A DNA stretch of 64,000 bases from Karalla daura (Eukaryota > Chordata > Actinopteri > Chaetodontiformes > Leiognathidae). Below the pieces are notes generated by a model, which searched no databases, had not been told where the DNA came from, and was given only the letters and a program-made list of their open reading frames with translations. A program made the translations under genes and the position numbers. Positions 12,372 through 24,454 of this stretch are shown in pieces. The stretch spans positions 4,992,036 to 5,056,035 of the forward strand of contig CM055191.1 in NCBI GenBank assembly GCA_029224185.1. Reading direction: 5' to 3'. The first letter of the stretch is position 1, and each line of letters opens with the position of its first letter.

Positions 12372-15300
12372 ATGGCGGAGATGTTGGACTTTACAGACAG
12401 TGGAGACCAGGAGATGATCGAGGAGGACCCTCCGGCTCTGAGGCAGGACCTGACCTGCCCCGTGTGTAAGGAGGTGTTCAGAAACCCCTCACTGCTGCCC
12501 TGCACCCACAGCCTATGTGGGCAGTGTCTGCAGGGCAGCCTGCAGTTCAACAGGACCTGCCCCGTGTGCAGGACCAAGTTCAAGAAGGACCAGGTCATCT
12601 TCAACCGGGACCTGAGTCACGCCTGCGAGACCTTCCTGCGGGAGTCTGGCTGGCAGCAGCCCCGGCAGAAGAGGGACACCTCGACCTGCTGCAGCCTCCA
12701 CCTGAAGCCCCTGGGGCTGTACTGCGAGAAGGACGAGGTCCCACTGTGCGACGACTGTGTCAGCCAGCACAACACGCACAAGCTGTGGTCCCTGGGGGAC
12801 GGGGTGTCCATATGCAAGGTCAGTGGGGGGCTGTCACAAAGCATGTCTGGCTACCAGACCATCTGGGATCTTAAAAAGTTTGTCAAAGTTTCGATCCGAA
12901 CTTTATGATGTATAATATGAGGCCTACGTGCCTCTGTGAAGTTACCAAAACTTATCAAGCATTTTAACCGAGGTGTCTGCAGAATTAAAAAAATGTTTTT
13001 TAAAAAGACTTCATAAAAAAACAGTTTTGAGAAAGTTGTAAAGCCCTTAAAAAAGTATTCAAAAAGTTTTGATCTTTTGGAAGTTTTCTTTTTTTAAGTT
13101 TTGATTTTTTGAGGAATCAATTCTTTTGGTATTTAAGCTCTTTCCAAATTGACTTCAAAAAGTGAGGTGTTGTGTCAGAATAAGTAAGACTAGCTAAGGC
13201 AGCGGATTCTAAAGAATGAATGAGCTGAACCAGTCTGGCTTTAAGCAGGTGATGGCACCTGGCTCAGTGTCAGACAGCAGGACTCGTTTTTCACCTTTGA
13301 TCGGATTCATGACCGAGCCTGAAGCCGAAGCCAGAGCTGGAATATTAGCTCTACTTTCATCTTTCAGCAGGAAAGTTTCTTTATAGTGGTGCTCCAGGCC
13401 CCTCTCCGAGCTGTCCCAGTAAACCCATCACATTCAGCATCCTCCTCACCTCTGCTGCCACCTGCATATTCCTCGTGTCTCGCCCAGTTTTTCCAGTCTG
13501 GAATCCTCCGGATTTACCAGCAATGACTAATCCCTCACTTTCTTCATGCTGTATTTATAGAGCACCAATCAAACAAGTGAATATACAGCTCAAACTAGAA
13601 AAGAGGAAGAGGAAGTTAAAACATTAAAACAACTGTATAACTTGCATGGCTGTAGAACACTGTTCATGCCAACAGAAAACCTGCAGCTCAGCTGAAATCT
13701 GGAGATGCAGCGTGAAAGAAATACGTTTTGTGACAAGAAAACTGACTGACTTTCCTCACTAGACTGTCCACTTACACTTACACTTACTCTGCCTAGCAAA
13801 TATATTTGGCTTCTCATTATGAGAAAAGTGTGGTGTAAAAAACTCTGAACACATTTCACCTGTTTCAGTGTTTCTGTGTGTGTCTGCCTACAGAAAGAGC
13901 TGGACTTCAAAGTGCAGATCTTTGAAAACAAAGTGGATTCGTACAAGAAGATGACCGATAAATTCAACAGCGCGATCGAATACATCAGGGTAAAGTAGCG
14001 GAGACGACGTGAACAGTTCACCCTCAGACATTTACAGCTTCTTCTCTTGTTAACGGCTTGGTTGCTCCGCTCAGGCCCAGGCCGAGGGTGCGGAGCAGCA
14101 GATCAGGGCGGAGTTCGCCAGGCTCCACAGGGAGCTGGAGGCTGAACAGGACCGCCGTCTGAAGGCTCTGGCTGGAGAAGAGGAGGTGAAGATCGCGGCC
14201 ATGCAGGTGCTCATCTCCAAGACCAAAAAGGACATCAACGCCGTGAGGGACCTCATCGACACGCTGAAGAAGGAGATGGGCAACGAGGACCTGCTCCTCC
14301 TGCAGGTCCGTAGGCTTCCATGCTTGAGGTGGAACCATGAGGTGGTTTTGCAGGGATGCTGATGTGATTGTTGGCTGTAATTCTTTTGAGGTTTTACTGG
14401 GTCAGACCCGGAATGAACATTAGGAACATCAAGAATGAACAATAGGAACCAAGTATTTACATGTAGTGTAGCATCACTGACATCCACAGTCTAAAAACAA
14501 GGTAAAAACACCAAATCTGAGAAAAAAAGGTCCTCGGAACAAGTGAAATAAGCTGACCAGAAAGTTAAATTCCCCACTCATTTCTCCCCCCACTACACTT
14601 GTTTTCATCATCCTCATTCGCTCTCTTCTCTGTTGCAGCATTTCCACGACTTAAAACAAAAGTAAGTAGCTGCACTTGTCCTTGCACAATGCTGGACCAG
14701 ACTTTCACGTTTCCCGTTTTTACTGCTGCATTCATAAGTTATCGGCCGCTCTCTGAGGACGCTCCGCTCCATGCGGCTTTGTGCCCTCTGTGTCCCCACC
14801 TCTGCTCTAGCACCCAGTGGACGGGCGGCGACTGCTGCTTCCCTGACAGCTCTCTGCTGGATGTGGGCAAACATGTCGGCGCTTTGAGCTTCAAGATCTG
14901 GACGAGCATGCAGAAGCATGTCAAGTACAGTGAGTATCAGAGCCTGCTGCACGACCCATTACACTCTACATGTCACATGTCTACATGTCTGACATGCTCT
15001 ACTGTTTGACTCTGCTCTAACAGACATGTTCTGTAGAAGTTCATAGAGTTCCAGTCCCCTCATGTAATTCAGTCACTGTATTCTCACCTGTTATTATATC
15101 TGACCTATACTGTATTCCACCTTTTTAAATGGTAATTGCATTGCAACTAAGTCAATCACTATTTTGGATTCTAAATGCGTAACTTGTTCTGTAAGTGCCA
15201 CACAATGAATATAAGTATTATAATACTGTAATATAAGTATATATTCTAGTCGATTGCTCTTTTGATGAATGGATTAGTTGTTTATCGAGTGTGAAAATTG

Positions 15301-16239
15301 TTAACATCTGTGTCACAAAGGCCAAGATAAGGTCTTTCTGTGCCTTTCTTTGTCCTCACCTCAACGACATTCAGTTTGCTGTCACAGCAAATAGGAAGAA
15401 AACAGGAAGCCACAGTTTTTCAGCCGTGTTTGTGTCCCACTCTCAGTATCTTTGACTTTTCGTACGAGCTCGTTTTAGGTCTCTTGGCATCCGGCCTTTT
15501 GTACGTGTTCTTTAAAGATTTTCCCACCCCCATGAGCTGGAAATGTCTTCAGATTCCGTTTTTATAGCTAGATTGCCACTACATTTATATTTCATATCCC
15601 GTTATAGTATAGTTTGTCTTCCATCTTTTCACTAATTAATAGCTGTGCACATGCTCTCTCTGCTAACCCACTAACCGGACCCTCCTCGCCTCTCTGTGTG
15701 CAGACCCTGTGGTGTTTGACCCCAACACGGCGTCTCCGTGGCTGTGTCTGGATCCAGATCTGACCACGGTGAAGGAGAGCCCGGAGCTGCAGTCGGCCCC
15801 GGACACGCCGGAGCGCTTCAACCCCTGCGTCTTCATCCTGGGCGCCGAGGGCTACACCTGCGGGAAGCACAGGTGGGACGTGGTCGTCGGTGACAACCCC
15901 AGGTGGATGCTGGGCGTGTGCAAGGAGTCGGTGGTCCGCAAGAAGAAGTTCACCGTGTCCACGGCCCGAGGCGTGTGGTCCATCAGTCTGAGCAAAGGGA
16001 AGTACATGGCCCTGACGCCGGAGCGCACCGAGCTGCAGGTGGCAGAGCCTCCAGACAGGATCCGGGTCAAGTTAAACATAGACAAAGGAGAGGTGTCGTT
16101 CTGGGATGCAGGGACTGCCAAGCACCTGGTCACTCTCACGTCCAAGTTTGATGAAAAGATCTTCCCTATTTTCGGCCCCGCTCTCAATACCACGCCAATG
16201 ATTCTGCCCCCAGGGAAAGTAGTTGTGCACACCCCGTGA
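12372..16239 (+). CDS. TRIM-family E3 ubiquitin ligase, RING/B-box/coiled-coil/PRY-SPRY (TRIM35/A33-like)
   Basis: Probable cytosolic RING E3 ubiquitin ligase. Exons are 12372-12818, 13894-13989, 14075-14305, 14639-14661, 14811-14929 and 15704-16239, total 483 aa. The internal lengths 96, 231 and 23 nt are the classic TRIM exon pattern. Seen: C3HC4 RING at about residues 29-67 (CPVC, CTHSLCGQC, CPVC); B-box 2 at about 107-136 (CSLH, YC, CDDC, QHNTH); coiled coil across exons 2-3; then PRY-SPRY starting at DPNTASPWLCLDPDL with the LGAEGYTCGKHRWDV and GEVSFWDAG signatures. Start is the ATG in GACATGGCGGAG, followed at once by acidic residues. The product resembles TRIM35/zinc-binding protein A33 most by memory, but fish TRIM paralogy is complex, so no symbol is given. 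It lies alone between cxcr3 and the CRD-PEF gene. Confidence 0.92.
13040..13150 (+). repeat. Dispersed repeat family C, copy 2 (in TRIM intron 1)
   Basis: Matches 1298-1378 in order: GCCCTTAAAAAAGTATT and then GGTATTTAAGCTCTTTCCAA. The surrounding 12.87-13.16 kb is rich in AAAAAGTTT-type strings. Confidence 0.5.
14489..14580 (+). repeat. Dispersed repeat family B, copy 2 (in TRIM intron 3)
   Basis: Diverged copy of the element at 4866-4985, with CTAAAAACAAGGTAAAAACA followed by AAATCTGAG and GGTCCTCGGAACAAG. Confidence 0.55.
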
Positions 16240-17458
16240 CCGGCCGGACAGAGGAGAAGGAACCTGAGAGGAGTCGCAGTCAGAGCCGTGGAAATGTCAA
16301 ACGCGAGACGACGTATCCTGGAGTGAAAGCACTTGAAAGAATGGAAAAGACGCAGGGAGAGCTTTGCCAAAGTGATGTTTTAGAGAGAGATTTAAATGAT
16401 TGTCAAATTGGACTTTTAAACAAGGTATTTTTTTAATCACTGGATGTGTTGTTTTTTAATTTGATCTGGAGCCAGAGAGGTTTATTTCCACTGGGGATGT
16501 CCCAGACCCAGTCAGGATCACATGGAAACAATCCAGATCACTGATTTGTCCCGAACCGTAATTCAAAGCGTCCTTTGTCCCTTTCTCTGGCTTTCACTCT
16601 CTCTCTGATTCCTGCCTAAAGTTTTATTTACAGTGTGAAACTAAAGGACACAATAACAAAGAGAGAGAGGCTGATTTTGGACAAATGATGATAAATAACT
16701 TCCCGGCTTTTACATGTTTGCGTGGTTGGTGTCCTCCGTGTAGCTTTGCCAAAGCATCGATCAGGACTTAGGATGGACAGATACTCAGAACGAAATAACT
16801 CAGACTTTGGAGCAAAATATTATGATTGGACATCCCTAATTTATACTTTGAAAGGGCGCTTGAATGAACCACTGAGCCCTTTTGCAGTGACTTTACGCCT
16901 GAGCCTTATAAACTGTGTGAAAGTGTTGACCGTGCCTGTTATGCTGGGTTGAGGAGAGTGGCACTGGGCTGCTGTTTCTCTCTGCTCTTTATATAAGAGC
17001 AGTATCCTACAGTGACACTCCTTACATACGCTGCCTCCAAGTGAACACCTATTAAAACATTTGTTAAAATGAATGTGGTTTGATTTCATTCATTCCTGAC
17101 AGCTAAATCGATTTTGGAGTAGCTTGGATTTATTCTGACATCATCAGGTGCATTTACATCACCCCAGAAATGTGCAAAACCTCTTCACCTTCTATAGAAA
17201 CACCTGCATGTGGCAGCAGTTTATGAAATGACTTGTGTAACTGCTCTGTTATTGCAGCTCATCCCACTGATTGATTGATTGATTGATTGAAGTGAGAGAA
17301 AGTTTTGTTCTGCCCGTAAGTCTTCACTTATCTCCCATTTACCGTCACAGGCGAGTGTTTATTTGTTTCCCCTGCCTCGGTGTCACAATACTTTCCATCC
17401 AGGCGCCAGCTCATTGTGCATTGTGTTTTCATTGTGCACCATTTGTTCAACAGACGAC

Positions 17459-17502
<44 letters not shown>

Positions 17503-17765
17503 ACACACAGAACAAGCACAATCACAACCAGATGTTGAGCTGGGAGTCGAATTTCTCTGAATCGTGCTGCTGCTCTGGGACCAGTTTGCCTCTCGTTTTG
17601 TGCTTGGCATCTTGTTGATATGTGATCTGTGCAGTGGCCCCACGTCAGCATGCTGTTTGTAGGTTCTTCATTTGTTAACCTGTGCCACACCTCCTCCGCC
17701 CCCTACTCTGAGCACAGCTTTGCTGCTTAACCAACACCCGCGTTGTTAGTTGAGCAGCTGCTCTG
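16240..17765. other. TRIM 3' UTR and intergenic region with (AC)n
   Basis: No coding exon is supported. The stretch holds the presumed 3' UTR of the TRIM gene (an ATTAAA lies near 17051), a short (TGAT)n at about 17270-17288 and a CA microsatellite at 17465-17510. The last 100 bases form the proximal upstream region of the CRD-PEF gene; I see no convincing TATA box there. Confidence 0.6.
17465..17510 (+). repeat. (AC)n microsatellite
   Basis: Near-perfect CA dinucleotide tract with one TA interruption. Confidence 0.95.
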
Positions 17766-20700
17766 ATGGTGCTTGGAGCCATGCAGCTCTTGGTCCTGGT
17801 GGTTCTGGGCTCTCTGCTGTGTCTGCAGCATGTCCAGGCCACGCGTCTGAACTGCAAACCTATGACAGCCACCTTCTGCCAAGGCCTGGGATACACCACC
17901 AGCCTCCACCCCAGCGGAGCCATGGGCTACAACCTGCAGCAGATCCGTCAGATGGTGGAGACGGCGTGTTCGCCGCACATCGCCACTCTCATGTGCCGGG
18001 TGGCGGTGCCCGAGTGCAGCTCGGAGGACGACACCCGGGTGAAGCCGTGCCGGGCGCTCTGCGAGAAGGTCAAGAGCGACTGTGAGTCCGTCTTCAAAAG
18101 CAAGAGGCTGTACTGGCCGATGAGGCTGCGCTGCGAGTCCCTGCCGGAGTCCAGCTGCGTCCAGGTCGGTTTGAACACGTGACAGTATCACCTGCTGCGT
18201 CTGAAACATCCTTCGTTTCTCATATCTTGAAACGAAACACTATTTTTACACTGAAATGATCGGTAAGTTTGATATTTCATATCAAACCTCATATCAAAGT
18301 AAGTCCCAGGCTTGGACCCAGGGCTCTCTATGAGGAGGTGACAGGTTTGCTTGTCCATCAGATACTGAAGTTTCTTCCCACTGTCAAGAAATGTGCAAGG
18401 TTAGGTGTTAATTGTTGTGAAGCCAGTGCTGAACTGCAAAGGGAAGCTTTCAATCTAGAAATCAGTCTCCATACTACGATAATCTAGCACTGATTAACTA
18501 GCATTTAATAGCCATTTTCCACCAGATAGTATCATTTACTCCTTCTTTACTCTGCTTGAGACTTTTGGTTTAAGCAACAGACATAAGGAATCTGTCTCCC
18601 CAGTCATTGTCGATGTCTGTGTGTGTCTCCCCAGGGTCCTCACAGCCCGGTGGCTCCTACACAGCCACCTACATGTCAGACCATCACTGCTCCGCTCTGC
18701 AGAGACCTGTCCTACCGGGAGACCATCATGCCCAACGCGCTGGGCCACAGCACTCAGCAGGATGCAGCCAACACGCTCAACACCTTTGGACAGCTTTTAC
18801 AAACAGGCTGCTCCCCTCATCTGAAGCCCTTCCTGTGCTCCGTGTACATTCCCAAGTGCGTGTCGGGCAAAGCTCAGCCTCCCTGCAAGACGCTGTGCGA
18901 GCAGGCCAGATCCAGCTGTGAGCCAGTCCTGAGAAACGCTGGCAGCCAGTGGCCGGACGCTCTCAGGTGTGAAGCCTTCAGCACCGAGTCCTGTGAACAG
19001 GTGAGTCAGACCTCCAGGAGGAATGGGCTTGATTAGGGTAAATATTAACCCTAACCCTGTGTCAAGTAAGTCAAAATGTAATATTGCACATACAGCAATA
19101 TGGAGGGTTTAATGACAGATTTAGGGATCCCACAACCCTCTGCTTATCATGAGTGGTCAGATATGCAGATAAAATCATTCTCTCTTTTTCTGTTACTTTA
19201 TTACTGTTTAGTCATTCTTACATCATGTCACTAATTTTTTTACCCACTACGAGTAAAACATGCAACTGATGAAAATGAATGTATCCTGCGAAACCATTCG
19301 CTCATTCACGTTGCTGTTCGTGCAGGGTCAGAGCTTCAGTGTTAGTCCGACATCTCTTGCGGCCTGCGAGCCCATCACCGTGCCTCTCTGCAGAGACCTG
19401 CCTTACACCGAGACCGCCATGCCCAACATCCTCGGCCACAGGAGTCAAGACGATGCAGGCTTGGAAGTGCATCAGTTTTTTCCCCTCGTCAAAGTGAGGT
19501 GCTCCCCCCATCTGAAGAGTTTCTTGTGCTCCGTCTACACTCCGAAGTGTGTGTCTGGAAGAAGCCAAGCTCCCTGCAGAACGCTGTGCGAGCAGGCGAG
19601 GTCCGGCTGTGAGACGCTGATGAACAAGTTTGGCTTCCAGTGGCCGGAGAGTCTGAGGTGTGACAAATTCAGCACAGAGTCCTGCGAACAGGTAGGTCTG
19701 CTATGTCTGGAGAAACAACAAACAAAGGACAAAGTTCAGGAATAGTTTAATAATACTCTCCGACTCTATAAGTCCAACTCCAACAAACAAATCCAGAAGC
19801 AGAGTGTCAGTCTGCTAGCTTCCATTCAACTATGTTTGAAGTCCCAGTTATAACGATTTTACCTCGAGACACTTGAGTAGACTCATCAGGTTTTTGATGT
19901 ATTTCCTGACTCTCATTACCTATGGGAGCAAAAGGAACAAGCCTGTGAGGAGGGTATTAAAAGCCTGTGGTCGCTGGATGTGGAACTGTATGGTACCCAC
20001 AGGATCCCAGATAAATATCAACACCATGAGTGATGTAGAGAAGAATAATAACCACAACCACATCATCGTTCTGGATCTATCTGAGGATCTGTGAAGGCTT
20101 TGGAGCACACAATGCATCCCTTTGTGTGTCGAGGCCAGAAGCTCATAAAGATAGAAACTGTTCATCCCACCACAGACCCAAACACAAGAGGCACAACAAA
20201 ACAGGCTTAAAAAAAACAAGAAAAAAAGACAGGATTTCTGTGATATTGTACTACACTGATATAGAATGTGATTTCAAAGCCAGTTTTCTTACCTTTAGAC
20301 CATGACTGCCTTCCAGTGTGGGCAGGCATTTAAACGTCTGTTAACTTGTAAAACTTAACAACCAGTGAACAAGCACAGCACAGACTCTGCAGTTTTACCC
20401 ACAACTGAAAGAACAGCAACATACAAATTCAGGGCAGAGGGAGACTAGTGGTTTGGAAGAAGATAGAGGTTAGGAGAAAAACAGACCTGCACCTCCTTCC
20501 ACTGCCTCCTTATAAAAACACCTCAGCAATGGGTGATTTCTGTAAGCCCAGCTACAGCCTGGAGCAGATGGTATACCAGCTCAAAACCTCTTGGCAAAAA
20601 CCCTTCAGAACGCAGACTTCTTTGCAACTTTGCCCCACTTACCCATCAGTGGACAAAATGATTTAAAATGCAGTTGCATGATGATGAAAACGCAAACAAT

Positions 20701-21697
20701 TCACTGCTTCTTGTGCCTGTTCTCGCAGCCGCAGATCTTCAGCGTCACCCCAACGCCCCCTGGGACCTGCGAGCCCATTGCTGTGCCTCTGTGCGGAGAC
20801 CTGCCCTACACTGACACCGTCATGCCCAACTTCAGCGGACAAAAGAATCAGGGGGATGCAGCGTTGCAGCTGAGCACGTTCTCCCCCCTGGTACAAGTCG
20901 GCTGCTCCCCCCACCTGAAGCCCTTCTTGTGCTCCGTCTACACTCCAGAGTGTGTGTCTGGGAAGCCTCGGCCTCCCTGCAGAACGCTGTGCGAGCAGGC
21001 GAGGTCCGGCTGTGAGCCGCTGATGAACAAGTTTGGCTTCCAGTGGCCGGAGAGTCTGAGCTGTGAACGATTCAGTTTAGAGAACTGTGAACAGGTGAGT
21101 CATGGCTGTGATGAAAACACACACACACACACTGGGAAGAGGTGGTTTATAGGTGTACTGGAGGAGGTAGAAGAGTGAAATAACTGTTCTCATTTCAAAT
21201 CAGTTAAAGTGAGGTCTAAATGAGATAGTTGCATAGATAGGTGCATCTTAACATAAGTTGCTTCATTTAAACCAAGTGTAGGTTGAGTCTCTGTTTCCCT
21301 TCAGTGTCAGCAGTTGAACAGCTTTCACTTTGTCACGTTAAACTGGAAATGATAATTAATGAGACTGTCAGAGCAGGCAGTAAGTGGATCAGTGAAATAC
21401 CTCAGGGATTGATAACACTGGACTTTGTCTCATTTTGGATTTTTAGTAAGTTACATTTCCTAAATGCAGTTTCATTTTGTCTCACACTCCGAGAAGATGC
21501 AGATTGAGGTTACAAAGTGATGTTTAGATTTAGATTCAACATTTATGTTTAGAGTTAACATGAATATTTATGTTTACTTCATATGTTCTAAAATTTTATC
21601 ATTTGCCAGGAGCTCAGCAGCAGGAGTTGTACAGATGTAATTTTATGTATAAGGACCCCAGTAGTAGAAGTAGGTGTGTAGCCTCACTGTGCATGTG

Positions 21698-21792
<95 letters not shown>

Positions 21793-23877
21793 TGTGTGTG
21801 CTGCAGTATGGAGTGAGCAGCAGCGGGGGCGTCTGCGAGCCCATCACCATCCCCATCTGCCAGGGCCTGTCCTACAACCAGACCATCACCCCGAACCTGC
21901 TGGGCCACAGGAGCCAGAGAGAGGCCATGATGAAGATGTCCTTCTTCAACTCCCTGGTCCAGACCGTGTGCTCCGTGGACATACGGCTCTTCATGTGCAG
22001 GGTGTACGCCCCCCAGTGCGTGGCGGGGGAAGTGCAGCGGCCCTGCAGGTCGTTCTGCGAGAGGGCCAAGCGGGGCTGCGAGGGTCTGATGAGCAACTTT
22101 GGGATTTCCTGGCCCGAGGAGCTGCAGTGCCGAGTGTTCCCAGAGCACATGTGTGTCATGGTGAGTGAGGAATATTAAGAAAAGTGAAATATTCCAGTGT
22201 GGTCAAACTGTGCTGATGACCCTGAGTACTTCACTAAATCTTTATTTTTACTTCTCAGGAGGACAGCAGGCCTGAGGTAAGTGTCTTGCACACCATGAAG
22301 GGTCTGATCTGTTTTTGTTTGAGGCGGGACATTAACTTAACTTTCCTTGGCTCAGATGCTGAACGCTGAGGGCATCCGTGCAAAGCTGATCGCCGGCGGC
22401 TACTCCGTTCGTGGCAAATGTCAGTTCATGTCTGACAAACTTGACCAAATACTACTTCTAATTCTCTGATGGTCTTCACCATTTTGTTTCTTCACCCTAA
22501 CGTAGCCTTGACTCTGAAGACGGCCCAGCTGCTGCTCACTCTCATGGACGTATCCTTTGACGCTTCACTTCTGAGCTGTAACGTCTCTGAACTCGTCCTG
22601 GTAACTGTATTTGAGCATTGACAGAGTTCCCATCGATTTATTTTCTTTAACTAGTGCTTTCAGACAGACAAATCTAGAGACCTGGACGTGGTGGAGGTCT
22701 TCAAGCTGGAGCACTTTGTGGCTGTTGCCAGGAGGGAGTACGTGGAGAGCTATGAGAGCAGGACTCCACCGTCCATCTCTCAAACCCAAATGAGACAAAT
22801 CCTGTCCACCCGCGGTAACTCGTCCTCTCCTCAACTGCACAAGGATCCCAGGAAAGAGCAGAGCAGTCTGACTTGCATTTTTTTCCCTATTCATTCACGC
22901 AGAATTTGACTTAGACGAAGAAACCTTCATGGCGATGTGGCAGGACTATCAGACCAAAGGCGGCATCGACTACAATGAGTTTGTGGCCATCGTGACAAGA
23001 CTTCAGATCCTCAGAGGTGACATCTAGCTTAGAGTCCACAGTGACGGCTCTCATGCTGCTTTCACTGAGATGATGTCCTGCTCTTGTTCTGGTCTCTCAG
23101 AATTCCTGAACTACATTTGACTGACACATTTGACATAAAACACAGTAAGAAGATACAGTTTGTTGTTGTTATTATCCTGAAGGTACAGTAAGAGCTGTTT
23201 CAGAAAAAGTGTGCTTGGTTCCTAGGGTTTAACTGTCCACAGTCCACAGCCTGATACTTTAAGTTTATTTCAATGCTGAAACATTTGTACACAGGTGCAT
23301 ATGTATACAAATGCACATCCCCTATGTGTAATTCAACAATTGCTTTTTAATGATATGCATAACTTAAATTGTACTATGCATTATTAATTATAACTGCAAG
23401 TGTTATTTGATTATATGTATAATTCAATTAGGTGTTTTTCATATTTCACATGAATATTTGTCTCCTGTCTCAGATCGTTTCAAGGCCCACCTGATGAATT
23501 TGCCATGTGACTGCAAAGTCGCTACTTTCTCTTTCAAGCAGGTGAGTAAAGTCAAAGTTTTTAGTCTATTCTGTCAGAGCAAATCTGCAGAGGACTGCAG
23601 CATTAGGACGGAAATAAGCCGTCCTAAGGAAATAACTTGAGCCCAGATTGATGCTTGTCTCATCATCCATAAATCAATCAATGTCAGTGTGATAAGAATT
23701 AGCAAATACAGCAATGTAAAATGCAGTCTTACTTTGATGTGAGGAAAAACTATCAAACTCAAAAGATTTTGCTCCTGTTGTAAATGATGACATGAGTTTA
23801 ACGATATCTAAGTATTTCACAGTCTTACTGGATGTTTTTTCCTGTCTTTTCAGTTCTTGAAGTCAGCCATAGTCTGA
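17766..23877 (+). CDS. Secreted protein with five frizzled CRDs fused to a sorcin-like penta-EF-hand module
   Basis: Not a family I recognise. Twelve exons: 17766-18164, 18635-19000, 19326-19691, 20729-21094, 21807-22160, 22259-22276, 22356-22419, 22506-22549, 22664-22814, 22903-23016, 23474-23541 and 23854-23877; 777 aa. Signal peptide at about 1-25 (LLVLVVLGSLLCL core). Five CRDs follow, one per exon, each with all ten cysteines: residues about 30-133, 134-255, 256-377, 378-499 and 500-617. CRD3 carries DAGLEVHQFFPLVKV and NKFGFQWPESLRC, as in frizzled 1/2/7. An 18-nt linker exon precedes a PEF-type module (624-777) that aligns exon by exon with neighbouring sri. In it the EF2 loop keeps ligands (DTDKSRDLDVVE; Gly6 is Arg), EF3 has lost them (ESRTPPSISQTQ) and the first-EF region is eroded. 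No transmembrane segment was seen. Wnt binding and PEF dimerisation are inferences. An upstream-start alternative is Met6. AATAAA lies at 24103. Confidence 0.88.
21693..21800 (+). repeat. (TG)n tract running into the CRD5 exon acceptor
   Basis: A TG dinucleotide run of about 100 bases, with TTTG and GTGGTG interruptions, ends six bases before the CAG/TATGG splice acceptor of the fifth-CRD exon (exon starts at 21807). It largely replaces the usual polypyrimidine tract. Confidence 0.95.
22550..22663 (+). other. U12-type (minor spliceosome) intron in the CRD-PEF gene
   Basis: The 5' splice site is GTATCCTTT, a full match to the GT subtype U12 consensus. A branch-site match TTTTCTTTAACT at about 22641-22652 puts the branch A (22650) 13 nt before the CAG at 22661-22663. 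There is no ordinary polypyrimidine tract next to the acceptor. The intron is phase 0 and splits the EF2 loop after its first Asp. The equivalent intron in sri has the same signals. Confidence 0.85.
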
Positions 23878-24298
23878 CAGCACACAGGAGCAGAAACCGT
23901 GGAGGAAACCTTTTTTGTTTAGATGTACAAGCACTGAACTATAGGAGCTATACGTGTGTGTGTGTGTGTTTAGATATACAGTTACATTTACAGTAGTGGC
24001 TTTTTGACGACAGAAACTTGCTGCAGCTTCTCGTTGCATTTCATTGCTTATGTTCATGAGAATAATTCACTTGCAAGAAATCCTCCAGATACAGTGGATT
24101 TAAATAAAAAATGGCTAGAGGTTCTACTGTATCTGCATCTTCATTATCAAATGTAATCAAGCACAGAGAAGGGAAAAGCTACTCAGTGAACATGATTAAA
24201 AGCACAATTTCAGACATCGAAGCTGCTCAAAAGCCTGAGACTCGATCTCTCTGGATCTCTGGATTCCACAGTGGATCAGCTTCAGCTCCCATCATACT

Positions 24299-24454
24299 TT
24301 ACATTTTCATCTGAACATCCAGAAAACAGATATCCATGTCAGTCAGGGTCCCGGGCAGCTCTCCATCCTCTCTGGTCCTCAGCCTGTCCTCCAGAACTGT
24401 GGCAGTGATCCAGCAGAAGATCGGGATGCTCCTTAAGGATTTGATATGTGAGAC
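24299..24454 (-). pseudogene. Fragment of an NLRC3-like (fish NLR) NACHT domain
   Basis: The minus strand reads VSHIK, then SIPIFCWITATVLEDRLRTR, EDGELPGTLTDM and FLDVQ before a stop at 24299. This resembles the NACHT-associated segment of teleost NLRC3-like proteins (HIPVFCWIxATVLE...GELPxTLTxMY), a greatly expanded intracellular immune-sensor family. Only about 50 residues remain. No Walker motif, NACHT core or leucine-rich repeats were seen nearby. It is therefore a relic, probably brought in by duplication or transposition and then decayed. Family recognition is from memory. Confidence 0.7.

Noticed and set aside
19031..19060. Telomere-like strings TTAGGG and CCCTAACCC in CRD-PEF intron 2
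   Set aside because: Only one or two units in each direction; too short to call an interstitial telomere.
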